From an uncultured Verrucomicrobia subdivision 3 bacterium (GTDB lineage: Bacteria > Verrucomicrobiota > Verrucomicrobiia > Limisphaerales > UBA11358), in assembly GCA_903944085.1 (NCBI GenBank), contig CAJAQO010000155.1:1-46979 (forward strand): 46,979 bases of DNA. Direction: 5' to 3'. How positions within the stretch are numbered: position 1 is the first letter of the stretch; every line of letters begins with the position of its first letter. Below the pieces are notes generated by a model that made no database searches, was not told where the DNA came from, and saw only the letters and a program-made list of their open reading frames with translations. Positions 7,499 through 16,915 of this stretch are shown here, piece by piece. The position numbers were made by a program, and so were the translations under genes.

Positions 7499-8643
7499 GG
7501 CGCAACCGTCTCGACGTATTTGAACGCGCCGTTCTTGATTTCCAGGATCACGGCAGGCTTGGAGGCGTCACGATGGGCATCCATCGTGATGGTGCCGGTG
7601 ACGCCGGGGAAATTTTTTTCCGCCGCGAGCGCATCGCGCACTTTCGCGCCGTCAGTCGCGCCGGCTTTTTTCATCGCGTCCGCCAGCATCATCGCCGAAT
7701 CGTAGCCGAGCGCGGCCATTGCGTCCGGCGTCTCGTTGAATTTGGCCTGGTAGCTCTTCACAAAATTTTGCACGGCGGGCGCGGTGTCCTCCGGCGAAAA
7801 ATGCGTGGAAAAATAATCGCCTTCCAGCGCCGCGCCGCCGATGGTCACCAGCGAGGAAGATTCCCAGCCGTCGCCGCCGAAAATCGGCACGGTGATGCCA
7901 AGCTGTTTGGCTTGGAGCGCAATCAGGCCGACTTCGGTGTAATAGCCGGGAACAAAAATGCCGTCGGGATTCGCGGCCTTGATCGCGGTGAGCTGCGCAT
8001 TGAAATCCTTGTCGCCGCCGCTGTAATTCTGCTCCGCCGCAAGCCGTCCGCCACCGGCCGCAACGCCTTCCTTGAAAAATTTCGCCAAGCCCAGGCTGTA
8101 ATCGCTCTTCACATCTTTCAGCACCGCGACATTTTGCAGCTTGAGCGTCTGGCGCGCGAAGTTGGCCATGACCGTGCCTTGGAAAGGATCAATAAAGCAC
8201 ACGCGGAAAATGTAGTCGCCCGTCTCGGTCACTTTGGGGTTGGTCGAGGACGGGGAAATCATCGGGACTTTGTTCTGCTGGCAAATCGGCGCGGCTTCGA
8301 GCGAGCGCGACGACGCCACCTCGCCGAGGATCGCGGCCACGCCGTCGCTGGAAATCAGCTTGCGCACGACCGTGGCCGACTGGCCGGCCTGCGACTGGTT
8401 GTCCTCGGTCAGCAATTGAATTTTTTTGCCGAGCACGCCGCCGCCGGCGTTCAATTCATCAATCGCCAGTTGCGTGCCCCGGTGCGACGACTGGCCGAAG
8501 GTGGCTTCGCTGCCGGTCAGCGATGCAAATTCCCCGATTTTGATGGTGTCGCCGCCCGCGCCAGGGCTGGCCGATTGATTGCAGCCGGCGAGCAAAACCG
8601 CGCCGGCTGCGGCGGCCAAAAATTGTCCGGGCCAGATTTTCAT
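7495..8643 (-). CDS. livK: branched-chain amino acid ABC transporter, substrate-binding lipoprotein
   Basis: Type I periplasmic binding protein that delivers leucine/isoleucine/valine-like substrates to LivHM. The frame opens at 8688, but the ATG at 8643 is preferred because it begins a lipoprotein signal with lipobox LLAGC (Cys at 21). The mature protein has the family's GEFASLTGSEATFGQ start, NAGGGVLGKKIQLLTEDNQ, and the VFVPGYYTEV-like hinge region (GIFVPGYYTEVGLIALQAK). About 382 residues, normal for the family. It is the first gene of livKHM-livGF-ltaE. The true ligand could be another amino acid or a small amide, since Liv-type binding proteins vary. Confidence 0.92.
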   Translation of the reverse strand: MKIWPGQFLAAAAGAVLLAGCNQSASPGAGGDTIKIGEFASLTGSEATFGQSSHRGTQLAIDELNAGGGVLGKKIQLLTEDNQSQAGQSATVVRKLISSDGVAAILGEVASSRSLEAAPICQQNKVPMISPSSTNPKVTETGDYIFRVCFIDPFQGTVMANFARQTLKLQNVAVLKDVKSDYSLGLAKFFKEGVAAGGGRLAAEQNYSGGDKDFNAQLTAIKAANPDGIFVPGYYTEVGLIALQAKQLGITVPIFGGDGWESSSLVTIGGAALEGDYFSTHFSPEDTAPAVQNFVKSYQAKFNETPDAMAALGYDSAMMLADAMKKAGATDGAKVRDALAAEKNFPGVTGTITMDAHRDASKPAVILEIKNGAFKYVETVAP

Positions 8644-8699
8644 AGTTGCGTTCAAGTTTCGGGTGATGATTTTTGCGCGTCGTCCCATGCGCGCACGGC

Positions 8700-8728
8700 A
8701 GGCTAGAAAATCCGCCGCCGAGTTTCAA
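8700..8728 (-). promoter_or_regulatory. possible promoter of the liv operon
   Basis: On the minus strand TTGAAA (8723-8728) is followed after 17 bases by TAGCCT (8700-8705), leaving a leader of about 50 bases before the livK ATG. The -10 match is weak. Confidence 0.3.
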
Positions 8729-8772
8729 CCTTGTTTCGGGCCGGGGATTCCAAACTGGCGGCACAAAATCAT

Positions 8773-8809
8773 TTGACAAATCCGCCATTCTTACCTACCG
8801 TTCGGTAAG
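8773..8809 (+). promoter_or_regulatory. TetR-gene promoter overlapped by a palindromic operator
   Basis: TTGACA (8773-8778) is a perfect -35 element. The -10 at 17 bases' spacing is TACCGT (8796-8801). An inverted repeat, CTTACC-N8-GGTAAG (8790-8809), covers the -10 region and ends 5 bases before the ATG of the TetR gene. This TACCGTTCGGTA-centred shape is typical of operators of TetR-type efflux regulators, which normally repress their own operon. Whether the divergent liv operon is also affected cannot be told. Confidence 0.65.
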
Positions 8810-8814
8810 TTTTT

Positions 8815-9456
8815 ATGGCCAAGCCTGTGCATCATTCCGACACGCGCCAGCAGTTGCTGCGCGCGGCGCTGCGGCATTTTGCCAACAGCGGCTACGCGGC
8901 GACGTCGGTGCAGGATATCGTGGACGATGCCAAATTGTCCAAGCCGGCGCTGTATTATCATTTCAAAGACAAGGCCGGGCTGTTTCAGGCGCTCGTGCAT
9001 GAGGCGCATGACGAACGCTTCCGGCTGCTCCGCGCGGCGGCGGAAAGCCACGCCGGCATCCGCGCGCAATTGGAAGCCGCACTTACTGCGCTATTCGGCT
9101 ACTTTCGAGAGAACCGCGACCTGATGCGGATTTCCTTTGCCACCATGTTCGCCGCGCCCGGCGAAGTGCCGGAGGACGCGGCGTGCGCGGAGAAATGCGA
9201 GCGCAATTTTGAATTCGTCCATTCGCTCATCAAGACCGCGCTGAAAAACGGCGAACTGGACAAACATTTCAGCAGCCAGGAAATTGCGTTTGGCTTTTAC
9301 GGCCTCGTTAATTTTTATCTCGTCGGCCACCTCGTCTGCACGGACTGCCAGCCGGACCAGTTGACCGCAAAACGAATTGTGGAACTGTTTCTGGCCGGCG
9401 CCGGAACGAAGCCGGCCGCAAAAAAACTTAAATCGCAAATGCGGAAGAAAAAATGA
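8815..9456 (+). CDS. TetR/AcrR-family transcriptional repressor
   Basis: 213-residue ligand-responsive repressor. The N-terminal helix-turn-helix reads TRQQLLRAALRHFANSGYAA then TSVQDIVDDAKLSKPALYYH, with the family's YYHFKDKAGLF after the recognition helix. The remaining 150 residues are the alpha-helical ligand-binding and dimer domain. It is the first gene of an efflux operon, overlaps the RND adaptor gene by 4 bases, and is preceded by a palindrome overlapping its promoter, so autoregulation released by an efflux substrate is the natural reading. The predicted transcription start would leave a leader of only about 8 bases. Confidence 0.9.
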   Translation: MAKPVHHSDTRQQLLRAALRHFANSGYAATSVQDIVDDAKLSKPALYYHFKDKAGLFQALVHEAHDERFRLLRAAAESHAGIRAQLEAALTALFGYFRENRDLMRISFATMFAAPGEVPEDAACAEKCERNFEFVHSLIKTALKNGELDKHFSSQEIAFGFYGLVNFYLVGHLVCTDCQPDQLTAKRIVELFLAGAGTKPAAKKLKSQMRKKK

Positions 9457-10562
9457 AAAGTAAAATATTCATCGGAATCATGATCGTGGTCGTCGTCGCC
9501 GGCGCGCTGGCGGTGGTGAAGGCGTTGCAGATCAAGACGCTGATCGCCTCGGCGGCGCTGTTTGCTCCGCCGCCGGAAACCATTTCGTCCGCCGTGGTGC
9601 GCGAGGAAAAATGGCCGGACACCATTCCCGCCGTCGGTTCGGTGAACGCGGCGCAGGGCGTGACGGTCGCGCCGGAAATCGCCGGCACGGTCAGCGAAAT
9701 CGCCTTTGAATCCGGGGCCACCGTGAAACAGGGCGATTTGCTGGTGCGACTTGACACCGCTTCGGAAAAAGCGCAGTTGGCGGCGGCCGCCGCGCAGGTG
9801 CAACTGGCGCAACTCAATCTGGACCGCACCAAGAAATTGCGCGCGGACAACACCGTTTCGCAGGCGGAACTGGACCAGGCTGACGCGACGTTGCAACAAA
9901 ATCAGGCGAACGCCGACACCATCCGCGCCGCCATTGAAAAGAAAACCATCCGCGCCCCGTTTGCCGGCAAGCTCGGCATCCGGCTGGTGAATCTGGGCCA
10001 GCAACTGGACGTGGGCAAAGGTATCGTGTCGCTGCAATCGCTCTCGCCGCTGTTCGTGGATTTTTCGCTGCCGCAACAGGAACTGGCGCGGCTCCAGACG
10101 GGACTCAAGGTCACGGCGGTTTCCGACGCCTATCCGGATCAGGTTTTTGAAGGGGAGCTGACCGTGATCAGCCCGGATCTCGACGCCGTCACGCGCAGCG
10201 TCAAGTTGCGCGCAAAATTTGAGAACGCCGATGAGCGGCTGCGCGCCGGGATGTTTGTCCAAGCCTCCGTGATTTTGCCCGAAGCCCGGCCGGTGCTCGC
10301 CATTCCGTCCACGGCCATTTTGAGCGCGCCGTCCGGCGACTCGGTTTTTGTCATCACCGGCACGACGAACCTGGTGGTGCAGCAAAAATTGATCCGCGCG
10401 GGCCGCGCGCACGGCGATTTTACCAGTGTGGAAACCGGCTTGAAAGCGGGCGACCGCGTGGTGGCCGACGGCATTTTCAAACTGCGCAATGGCATGGGTG
10501 TGCTGGAAAACAACGACACCACGCCGAAGCCGTCGTTAACTCCCAATCCGCCGAACAGCTAA
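9453..10562 (+). CDS. RND efflux periplasmic adaptor (membrane fusion protein)
   Basis: 369-residue adaptor linking the RND pump to an outer-membrane channel. An N-terminal membrane anchor (about 4-22) lacks a lipobox Cys. Then come the lipoyl half VAPEIAGTVSEIAFESGATV with KQGDLLVRLD, a short alpha-helical hairpin with AELDQADATLQQNQANADT, the second lipoyl half TIRAPFAGKLGIRLVNLGQQ, and the beta-barrel and membrane-proximal domains (ERLRAGMFVQASVILPEA). Starts at the ATG overlapping the tetR stop and lies 9 bases before the pump gene. The MexE/AcrA-like family is clear, but substrates are unknown. Confidence 0.93.
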   Translation: MKSKIFIGIMIVVVVAGALAVVKALQIKTLIASAALFAPPPETISSAVVREEKWPDTIPAVGSVNAAQGVTVAPEIAGTVSEIAFESGATVKQGDLLVRLDTASEKAQLAAAAAQVQLAQLNLDRTKKLRADNTVSQAELDQADATLQQNQANADTIRAAIEKKTIRAPFAGKLGIRLVNLGQQLDVGKGIVSLQSLSPLFVDFSLPQQELARLQTGLKVTAVSDAYPDQVFEGELTVISPDLDAVTRSVKLRAKFENADERLRAGMFVQASVILPEARPVLAIPSTAILSAPSGDSVFVITGTTNLVVQQKLIRAGRAHGDFTSVETGLKAGDRVVADGIFKLRNGMGVLENNDTTPKPSLTPNPPNS

Positions 10563-10571
10563 ACCGCGCGC

Positions 10572-13500
10572 ATGAAATCTTTCACGGATCTTTTCATCCG
10601 CCGGCCAGTGCTGGCCACGGTGGTCAGCCTGATCATTTTGATCGCGGGCTTGCAGGCCATCCGCTCGCTCAACGTCCGCCAATATCCGCACAGCGAAAAC
10701 GCCACCGTCACGGTGACCACCGTTTATGTCGGCGCGAGCGCGGACCTGGTGCGCGGCTTCGTGACGGAGCCGCTGGAGCGCGCGATCGCGGCGGCGGACG
10801 GCATTGACTACATGGAATCGGCCAGCAAGCTCGGCCTGTCCACAATCACCGTGCATCTGCGGCTGAATTACGATTCCAAAAAAGCGCTCGGCGAAATCAG
10901 CTCCAAAGTGGACCAGGTGCGCAACGATCTGCCGCCCGAGGCGGAAATTCCCACGCTCACCATCGCCACCGCCGATTCGCAATTTGCGTCGGCGTATTTG
11001 AGTTTCACCTCGGATATTTTGGAGGCGAACCAGATCACGGATTATCTTGTGCGCGTCGTGCAGCCGCGCCTGACCGCGCTGGAAGGTGTGCAAAAGGCGG
11101 ATGTTTTGGGCGGCCGCACGTTCGCCATGCGCCTCTGGCTGAAGCCGGACCGGCTCGCGGCGTTCAATGTCAGTCCCAACGAAGTGCGCGTGGCGCTGGC
11201 GGCGAATAATTTTCTTTCCGCCGTGGGCCGCACGAAAGGCTCGCTCATCCAAGTGAATCTGACGGCGAACACCGATTTGCGCTCCGTGAACGAATTTCAA
11301 AATCTCGTCGTCCGCCGGAACGGCGACCAGCTCGTCCGCTTGAGCGACGTGGCCGACGTGGTGCTCGGCGCGGAGGATTACGATTCCGAAGTGCGTTTCA
11401 GCGGCGAACGCGCGGTGTTCATGGGCATCTGGGCTTTGCCCAACGCCAATTCGCTCGATGTCATCAAGGAGGTGCGCAAGGAAATCGCCGCCATCCAAAA
11501 AGACTTGCCCACCGGCCTGACCGCCCGCATCGCGTATGACGCGACGCAGTATATTGCCGACGCGCTGCACGAAGTCGTGAAGACGCTGGTGATGACGCTC
11601 ATCATCGTGTCCGTCGTGATCTTTCTGTTTCTCGGCTCGTTCCGCTCGGTGCTGATTCCGCTGGTGGCGATTCCGCTCTCGCTGATCGGCGCGGTGTTTC
11701 TGATGCAAGTGCTCGGCTTCACGCTGAACCTGCTGACGCTGCTGGCCATCGTGCTGGCGGTGGGACTGGTGGTGGACGACGCCATCGTCATTGTCGAAAA
11801 CGTGGAGCGCCATGTCCGCGAAGGCAAAAAGCCCATTGATGCCGCGCTGCTCGGCGCGCGCGAACTCATCGGGCCGGTCATCGCGATGACCATCACGCTC
11901 GCGGCGGTCTATGCGCCGATCGCGTTTCAAGGCGGTTTGACCGGTTCACTGTTCCGCGAATTTGCGATGACGCTCGCCGGCGCGGTGTTCATTTCCGGCA
12001 TCGTCGCGCTGACGTTGTCGCCGGTGATGGCGTCGCGGCTGCTGAACCATGACCGCGAAGATCATGGTCTGGCCGGACGCATCAACCGCGATTTTGACCG
12101 GCTGAAAAATTTTTACGGCCGCGTGCTGGACTGGACGCTCGCGCGGCGGCCGATGATTTACACGGTCTGGATCGGCCTGTCGCTGCTGACGATTCCCATG
12201 TTCAAGATGGCATGGCAGGCAAAGGAACCGGCGCCGACGGAAGACCAGGGCGTGATATTTGGCGTCGTGGAAACACCGCCCGATGCGACCATTGACCAGA
12301 CTTCATTTTACGCGGACGTGGCCGGACGCGCGTTCGCCAAAGTGCCGGAAAGAGAACAAGTCTTTCAACTCACCATGCCCGACAGCGGTTTTGGCGGCCT
12401 GGTGCTCAAGCCGTGGGGCGAGCGCAAGCGCACGGTTTTTCAAATCACTCCCGAAGTGCAGGCGATGGTGAACAAAATTCCCGGCATCCGGATGTTCATG
12501 GTCACGCCGCCGCCGCTGCCCACGGGCGGGGAAAATTTCCCGCTGAATCTCGTGCTGTCCGCCACCGCCGAGCCGGCGGAAATTTTGCGGTTTGCCCAGG
12601 CGCTGCAAATCAAGTGCGCGACCAACGGCATGTTCGCCTTTCCGCCGCAGATTGACACCAAAGTGGATCAGCCCGAAGTCGAGCTGGTGATTGACCGTGA
12701 CAAGGTGGCCACGCTCGGCCTCGACATGCAGACGGTCGGCTCGGACCTGGCCGCGCTGGTCGGCGGCAATTATGTCAACCGCTTCAATCTGTCCGGCCGC
12801 AGCTACAAGGTCATTCCGCAGATCGAGCGCGCCGCGCGGCTGAACGCCGGGCAGTTGGAAAACACCTACGTCAAAGGGCCGGCCAACCAGCTCATCCCCG
12901 TCAGCACGTTCGCGCAACTGGTGAAACACACCACGCCGCGCGCGTTGAACCGGTTTCAACAGTTGAATTCCGTGAAGCTCAGCGGCGTCGCCATCGTGCC
13001 GCTGGACACCGCGCTGAAATTTCTGGAAGCCGAATGTGCCAAGACTTTGCCGAGCGGCTACAAGCTCGATTACACCGGCGACTCGCGCTTTTTGCGCACG
13101 GAAGGCGACAAGTTTCTGCCGGCGTTTGCGCTCGCGGTGGTGCTGATTATTCTGGTGCTGGCGGCGCAGTTCAACAGCTTCCGCGATCCGTTCATCATCA
13201 TTCTCGGCTCGGTGCCGCTGGCGATTTTCGGCGCGCTGATTTTCTGCTTCTGGAAATTTCCCAATCCAAACATCCCGTTTTGGACGAACGGCTGGACGAC
13301 TTCCGTGAACATTTATTCCGAGGTCGGCCTGATCACGCTGGTCGGACTGATTTCCAAGAACGGCATTCTCATCGTGGAATTTGCCAACCAGCTCCAGCGC
13401 CGGGGCCGCACGAAAACGCAGGCCATTCGCGAGTCCGCGATGCTGCGGCTGCGTCCGGTGCTGATGACCACCGTGGCCACCATCGCCGGCAACTTCCCGC

Positions 13501-13685
13501 TCACGCTGGTCACCGGCGCGGGCGCGGCGGCGCGCAATTCCATCGGCATCGTGCTGGTCAGCGGCATGAGCATCGGCACGCTGTTCACGTTGCTCGTGGT
13601 GCCGTCCATTTACATTTTAATCGCGAAAGATCACGGCGGCGAAGCCTCAAACGCAATCGGGGAAATGAAACCAGCCCATGAATGA
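10572..13685 (+). CDS. RND multidrug efflux pump, HAE1 (AcrB-like) family
   Basis: 1037-residue proton-driven trimeric inner-membrane pump, normal length. N terminus FTDLFIRRPVLATVVSLIIL is the classic first membrane helix. The proton-relay Asp pair of TM4 is at 402-403 (GLVVDDAIVIVENVERH), and the TM10 Lys is in LISKNGILIVEFANQL. Two large periplasmic loops separate the membrane blocks, and the duplicated 6+6 TM plan is intact. It follows its adaptor by 9 bases and overlaps the emrA-like gene by 8. No TolC-type outer-membrane channel gene is in the window, so the channel must be supplied from elsewhere. Confidence 0.95.
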   Translation: MKSFTDLFIRRPVLATVVSLIILIAGLQAIRSLNVRQYPHSENATVTVTTVYVGASADLVRGFVTEPLERAIAAADGIDYMESASKLGLSTITVHLRLNYDSKKALGEISSKVDQVRNDLPPEAEIPTLTIATADSQFASAYLSFTSDILEANQITDYLVRVVQPRLTALEGVQKADVLGGRTFAMRLWLKPDRLAAFNVSPNEVRVALAANNFLSAVGRTKGSLIQVNLTANTDLRSVNEFQNLVVRRNGDQLVRLSDVADVVLGAEDYDSEVRFSGERAVFMGIWALPNANSLDVIKEVRKEIAAIQKDLPTGLTARIAYDATQYIADALHEVVKTLVMTLIIVSVVIFLFLGSFRSVLIPLVAIPLSLIGAVFLMQVLGFTLNLLTLLAIVLAVGLVVDDAIVIVENVERHVREGKKPIDAALLGARELIGPVIAMTITLAAVYAPIAFQGGLTGSLFREFAMTLAGAVFISGIVALTLSPVMASRLLNHDREDHGLAGRINRDFDRLKNFYGRVLDWTLARRPMIYTVWIGLSLLTIPMFKMAWQAKEPAPTEDQGVIFGVVETPPDATIDQTSFYADVAGRAFAKVPEREQVFQLTMPDSGFGGLVLKPWGERKRTVFQITPEVQAMVNKIPGIRMFMVTPPPLPTGGENFPLNLVLSATAEPAEILRFAQALQIKCATNGMFAFPPQIDTKVDQPEVELVIDRDKVATLGLDMQTVGSDLAALVGGNYVNRFNLSGRSYKVIPQIERAARLNAGQLENTYVKGPANQLIPVSTFAQLVKHTTPRALNRFQQLNSVKLSGVAIVPLDTALKFLEAECAKTLPSGYKLDYTGDSRFLRTEGDKFLPAFALAVVLIILVLAAQFNSFRDPFIIILGSVPLAIFGALIFCFWKFPNPNIPFWTNGWTTSVNIYSEVGLITLVGLISKNGILIVEFANQLQRRGRTKTQAIRESAMLRLRPVLMTTVATIAGNFPLTLVTGAGAAARNSIGIVLVSGMSIGTLFTLLVVPSIYILIAKDHGGEASNAIGEMKPAHE

Positions 13686-14910
13686 GACCTCATCGCCCGC
13701 GCCATCCTTGCCAGCAATAAAAGCCGAAGCCAGCGGTTCGGCCCGATTCAATGCGCCGAAATTTCTCTGGCCGGCGGGCCTCGCGCTCGTGGTGGTGCTG
13801 TATTTTGGCATCGCATATCTTGTGGAGGTATTCACGCGCGAATCCACCGACGACGCCTTCATCGCCGGCCATGTGGTTTCCATCGCGCCGCGAATTGCCG
13901 GCCAAGTCGCAGCCGTTCACGTTTTGGACAACCAGATGGTGCGCTCGAACGACTTGCTCGTCGAAATTGATCCGGCGGACTACGCCATGACCGTCGCGCA
14001 AAAAGAATCGGCGGCGGACGCGCAGCAGGCCAGCTACAAAACCATGTTCGCCGCCTGGCAGTTGATGCAGGCCAAAGTCACCACCGCCGAGGCCGATGTG
14101 CGCAAAACGCAGGCGGACGCTGATTCCGCCGAAGCCACCGCCAAAAAAACGCAGGCCGATTTCGAGCGCGCCCAGGATTTGCTGAAACAAAAAACGGTTT
14201 CGCAGCAGGAATTTGACGCCACTCAGGCCGCCAACACCAAGGCGCAGGCCGATTTGAAATCAGCCCAGGAAAATGTCGCGGAAGCAAATTCCAGGGTGGA
14301 TGAAGCGAACCGCACGCTGGCCGCCGCGTGGGCGCAGGTCGGCACCGTGCTGGCGCAATGGCAGGAGGCGCAGACGAACATCGCCGCCGCCAAAATCAAT
14401 TTGGCCTACGCGAAACTTTTCGCGCCCGCCAACGGCCGCGTCACGCGCAAGGCCGTGGAAGCCGGCGATTATCTGCAAACCGGCCAGCAAATCATGTCCA
14501 TCGTGCCGGAAGAAGTCTGGGTGGTGGCGAACTTCAAGGAATCGCAGTTGAAAAACATGCGACCCGGCCAGTCGGTGACGGTGGAAATTGACGCGCTCGG
14601 CGGCCAGGCCTTTGCCGCGCATGTGGACAGCGTGCAGGCCGGCAGCGGCGCGCAATTCAGTTTGCTGCCGCCGGAAAATGCCACCGGCAATTTCGTGAAA
14701 GTCATCCAGCGCGTGCCGGTGAAAATTGTTTTCAACGAAGCGCTGCCCGCCGACCACGTCATCGGCCCCGGCCTGTCCGTGACGCCGAGCGTGCAGGTGA
14801 GCAACTTTGTTTTGCCGGCATGGGCGATTGCGCTCATCGCCCTCATCATTGCCGGCCCGTCGGTGCTGGGTTTTGTTTTTGTCACGCGGCGGAATACCGG
14901 CGATAAATAA
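13678..14910 (+). CDS. emrA: EmrA-like HlyD-family adaptor for an MFS pump
   Basis: 410-residue periplasmic adaptor. One N-terminal membrane helix (about 27-46), then the EmrA signature STDDAFIAGHVVSIAPRIAG, a lipoyl half, a long alpha-helical hairpin rich in Ala, Gln and Lys (about 100-235), the second lipoyl half AKLFAPANGRVTRKAVEAGD, and a beta-barrel domain. It overlaps the RND pump gene by 8 bases and precedes the EmrB-like pump by 6, so it is co-transcribed with both. A hydrophobic segment near the C terminus (about 380-403) is unusual for EmrA, which normally has only the N-terminal helix. Confidence 0.9.
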   Translation: MNETSSPAPSLPAIKAEASGSARFNAPKFLWPAGLALVVVLYFGIAYLVEVFTRESTDDAFIAGHVVSIAPRIAGQVAAVHVLDNQMVRSNDLLVEIDPADYAMTVAQKESAADAQQASYKTMFAAWQLMQAKVTTAEADVRKTQADADSAEATAKKTQADFERAQDLLKQKTVSQQEFDATQAANTKAQADLKSAQENVAEANSRVDEANRTLAAAWAQVGTVLAQWQEAQTNIAAAKINLAYAKLFAPANGRVTRKAVEAGDYLQTGQQIMSIVPEEVWVVANFKESQLKNMRPGQSVTVEIDALGGQAFAAHVDSVQAGSGAQFSLLPPENATGNFVKVIQRVPVKIVFNEALPADHVIGPGLSVTPSVQVSNFVLPAWAIALIALIIAGPSVLGFVFVTRRNTGDK

Positions 14911-14916
14911 TTTTCC

Positions 14917-16488
14917 ATGGCCGACGCGCCGCAACAAGTCTGGCATCCGCGCCACAATCCGTGGGTCATCACGCTCACGGTGATGCTGGCGGTGTTCATG
15001 GAAGTGCTGGACACATCCATCGCCAACATCGCGCTGCCGCACATCGCGGGCGGGCTGTCGGCCACGCCCGAGGAGGCGACGTGGGTGCTGACGAGCTATC
15101 TCGTCGCGAACGCCATCGTCCTGCCGATGACCGGCTGGCTCGGAAATTATTTCGGCCGCAAACGCGTTTTGCTTTCGTGCATCGTGATGTTCACGTTTGC
15201 GTCGGCATTGTGCGGGCTGGCGTGGGATTTGCCGACGCTGGTGATCGCGCGGATTTTGCAGGGTTTTGGCGGCGGTGCGATGGTGCCGATCGCGCAGTCC
15301 ATCATGCTGGAAAGTTTCCCGCCGCAAAAACGCGGCGTGGCGATGGCGGTGTTCGCGCAGGGCGTGGTCGTGGCGCCGATTCTCGGCCCGACGCTCGGCG
15401 GCTGGATCACGGACAGCTATTCGTGGCGCTGGATTTTTTACATCAACGTGCCGGTGGGAATTTTCGCGGTGCTGATGGCGAAATGGGTGGTCGAGGATCC
15501 GCCTTACATCAAGCGCAATATCCACGCGACGATTGACTATGTCGGCTTCGCGCTGCTCGCGGTGTGGCTGGGCACGATGCAAATTGTTTTGGACAAAGGC
15601 CAGGAGGCCGACTGGCTCGGCGCGGAATGGGTGCGCTGGTTCACGTTCACGTCGGTGGTTTCGTTTCTCGGTTTCATCTGGTGGGAATTTCAGACGGATC
15701 ATCCGCTCGTGGATCTGCACGTTTTCAAGAACCGCAATTTCACCATCGGCCTGATTCTGATGACGTCGCTGGCGGCGATTCTTTACGGCACCACGGCGCA
15801 ACTGCCGCTGTTCCTGCAAACGTTGATGGGCTATCCCGCGCTGCAAAGCGGCTACGCGATGAGCCCGCGCGGCGTGGCGGCATTCATCACCACGTTTTTT
15901 GTCGGGCGGCTCGTGGGAAAAATCCGCATGCGGTGGATGCTTTGCATCGGTTTTGTGACGCTGGCGTATTCGTCATTTCTGCTCGCCAACATCAATCTGC
16001 AAGTCGGCATGGGCAACGTGATCTGGCCCAGCCTCGTCAACGGCTTCGCCATCAGTTTTATTTTCGTGCCACTGACCACCACGACGATGAGCCAACTTGG
16101 CCAGGCGCAGATCGCTAACGCCAGCGGCCTTTACAATCTCATGCGCAATCTCGGCGGCAGCATCGGCATTGCGTTCGTCACCACCATGCTCGCGCGAGGC
16201 GCGCAATCGCATCAGGCATTGATGGTCGGGCATCTGACGCCGACCGACCCGGCATTCGCGCAGCGCCTGGCCGCCGCCAAAAACATGCTGGCGCAGCACA
16301 CCGATTCCGCGACCGCGACGCGGCAGGCTTACAGCGCCATGTATTCGCTGCTGGACCAGCAGGCGCACCTGTGGGCGTTCGTGGACAATTTCTTTTTATT
16401 CGGCGTGCTCGCGCTCGGCGGCATTCCGCTGATCTTTTTATTCAAGCGCGTGCAATACACCAAAAAGGCCGCCGCCACCGCGCATTGA
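14917..16488 (+). CDS. emrB: EmrB/QacA-type MFS drug transporter (DHA2, 14 TM)
   Basis: 523-residue proton antiporter. Motifs: VFMEVLDTSIANIALPHIAG in TM1 (motif D1), WVLTSYLVANAIVLPMTGWL in TM2, the motif A-like GNYFGRKRV loop, and motif C as VVVAPILGPTLGGWITDSY in TM5. Fourteen hydrophobic segments fit DHA2. It closes the operon tetR - RND adaptor - RND pump - emrA - emrB. Together with the EmrA-like protein it would export hydrophobic compounds across both membranes, again needing an outer-membrane channel not encoded here. Confidence 0.93.
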   Translation: MADAPQQVWHPRHNPWVITLTVMLAVFMEVLDTSIANIALPHIAGGLSATPEEATWVLTSYLVANAIVLPMTGWLGNYFGRKRVLLSCIVMFTFASALCGLAWDLPTLVIARILQGFGGGAMVPIAQSIMLESFPPQKRGVAMAVFAQGVVVAPILGPTLGGWITDSYSWRWIFYINVPVGIFAVLMAKWVVEDPPYIKRNIHATIDYVGFALLAVWLGTMQIVLDKGQEADWLGAEWVRWFTFTSVVSFLGFIWWEFQTDHPLVDLHVFKNRNFTIGLILMTSLAAILYGTTAQLPLFLQTLMGYPALQSGYAMSPRGVAAFITTFFVGRLVGKIRMRWMLCIGFVTLAYSSFLLANINLQVGMGNVIWPSLVNGFAISFIFVPLTTTTMSQLGQAQIANASGLYNLMRNLGGSIGIAFVTTMLARGAQSHQALMVGHLTPTDPAFAQRLAAAKNMLAQHTDSATATRQAYSAMYSLLDQQAHLWAFVDNFFLFGVLALGGIPLIFLFKRVQYTKKAAATAH

Positions 16489-16540
16489 TTTCTCAAAAGT
16501 TTGAAACATTTTTGCCGCCAAGCCGTCTAAAACTTTGAAT

Positions 16541-16915
16541 ATGAAAAAATCAATTTTAATCAAAACCACTTTAATCGCCGCCAGCCTGCCATTGTTCGCA
16601 GGCTGCGTGGAACGCCAGGTGGTCTATCGCGACCGCCCGGTTTATGTGCAACCCGCGCCACCGCCAGGCGCACCGCCGCCGGCCGCCGAAGTCGTCGTGG
16701 CCGATCCCGCGCCGCCGCCACCGCAGGTGGAGGTCATTCCAGTCGCGCCCGACCCGATGTTCATCTGGATCGGCGGCAGTTGGGAATGGCATGGACGCTG
16801 GGTTTGGGCTGGCGGACACTGGGGTCCGCGTCCGCATCCGGGCGCGGTGTGGGTGCATGGTGGCTGGGTGCATCGCGGACACGGCCGCGTCTGGGTTGGC
16901 GCCCACTGGCAGTAA
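16541..16915 (+). CDS. YXWXGGXW-repeat lipoprotein
   Basis: 124-residue exported lipoprotein of unknown function. ATG at 16541 (a TTG lies two codons upstream). Signal peptide ends at lipobox LFAGC. A Pro/Ala-rich linker of about 55 residues is followed by Trp/Gly/His-rich repeats: MFIWIGGSWEW, WVWAGGHWGPRPHPG, VWVHGGWVHRG, VWVGAHW. This matches the YXWXGGXW-type repeat family common in exported proteins of Gram-negative bacteria. It lies 52 bases after emrB on the same strand and abuts the convergent phosphohexomutase gene with no spacer. It may or may not belong to the efflux operon. Confidence 0.85.
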   Translation: MKKSILIKTTLIAASLPLFAGCVERQVVYRDRPVYVQPAPPPGAPPPAAEVVVADPAPPPPQVEVIPVAPDPMFIWIGGSWEWHGRWVWAGGHWGPRPHPGAVWVHGGWVHRGHGRVWVGAHWQ

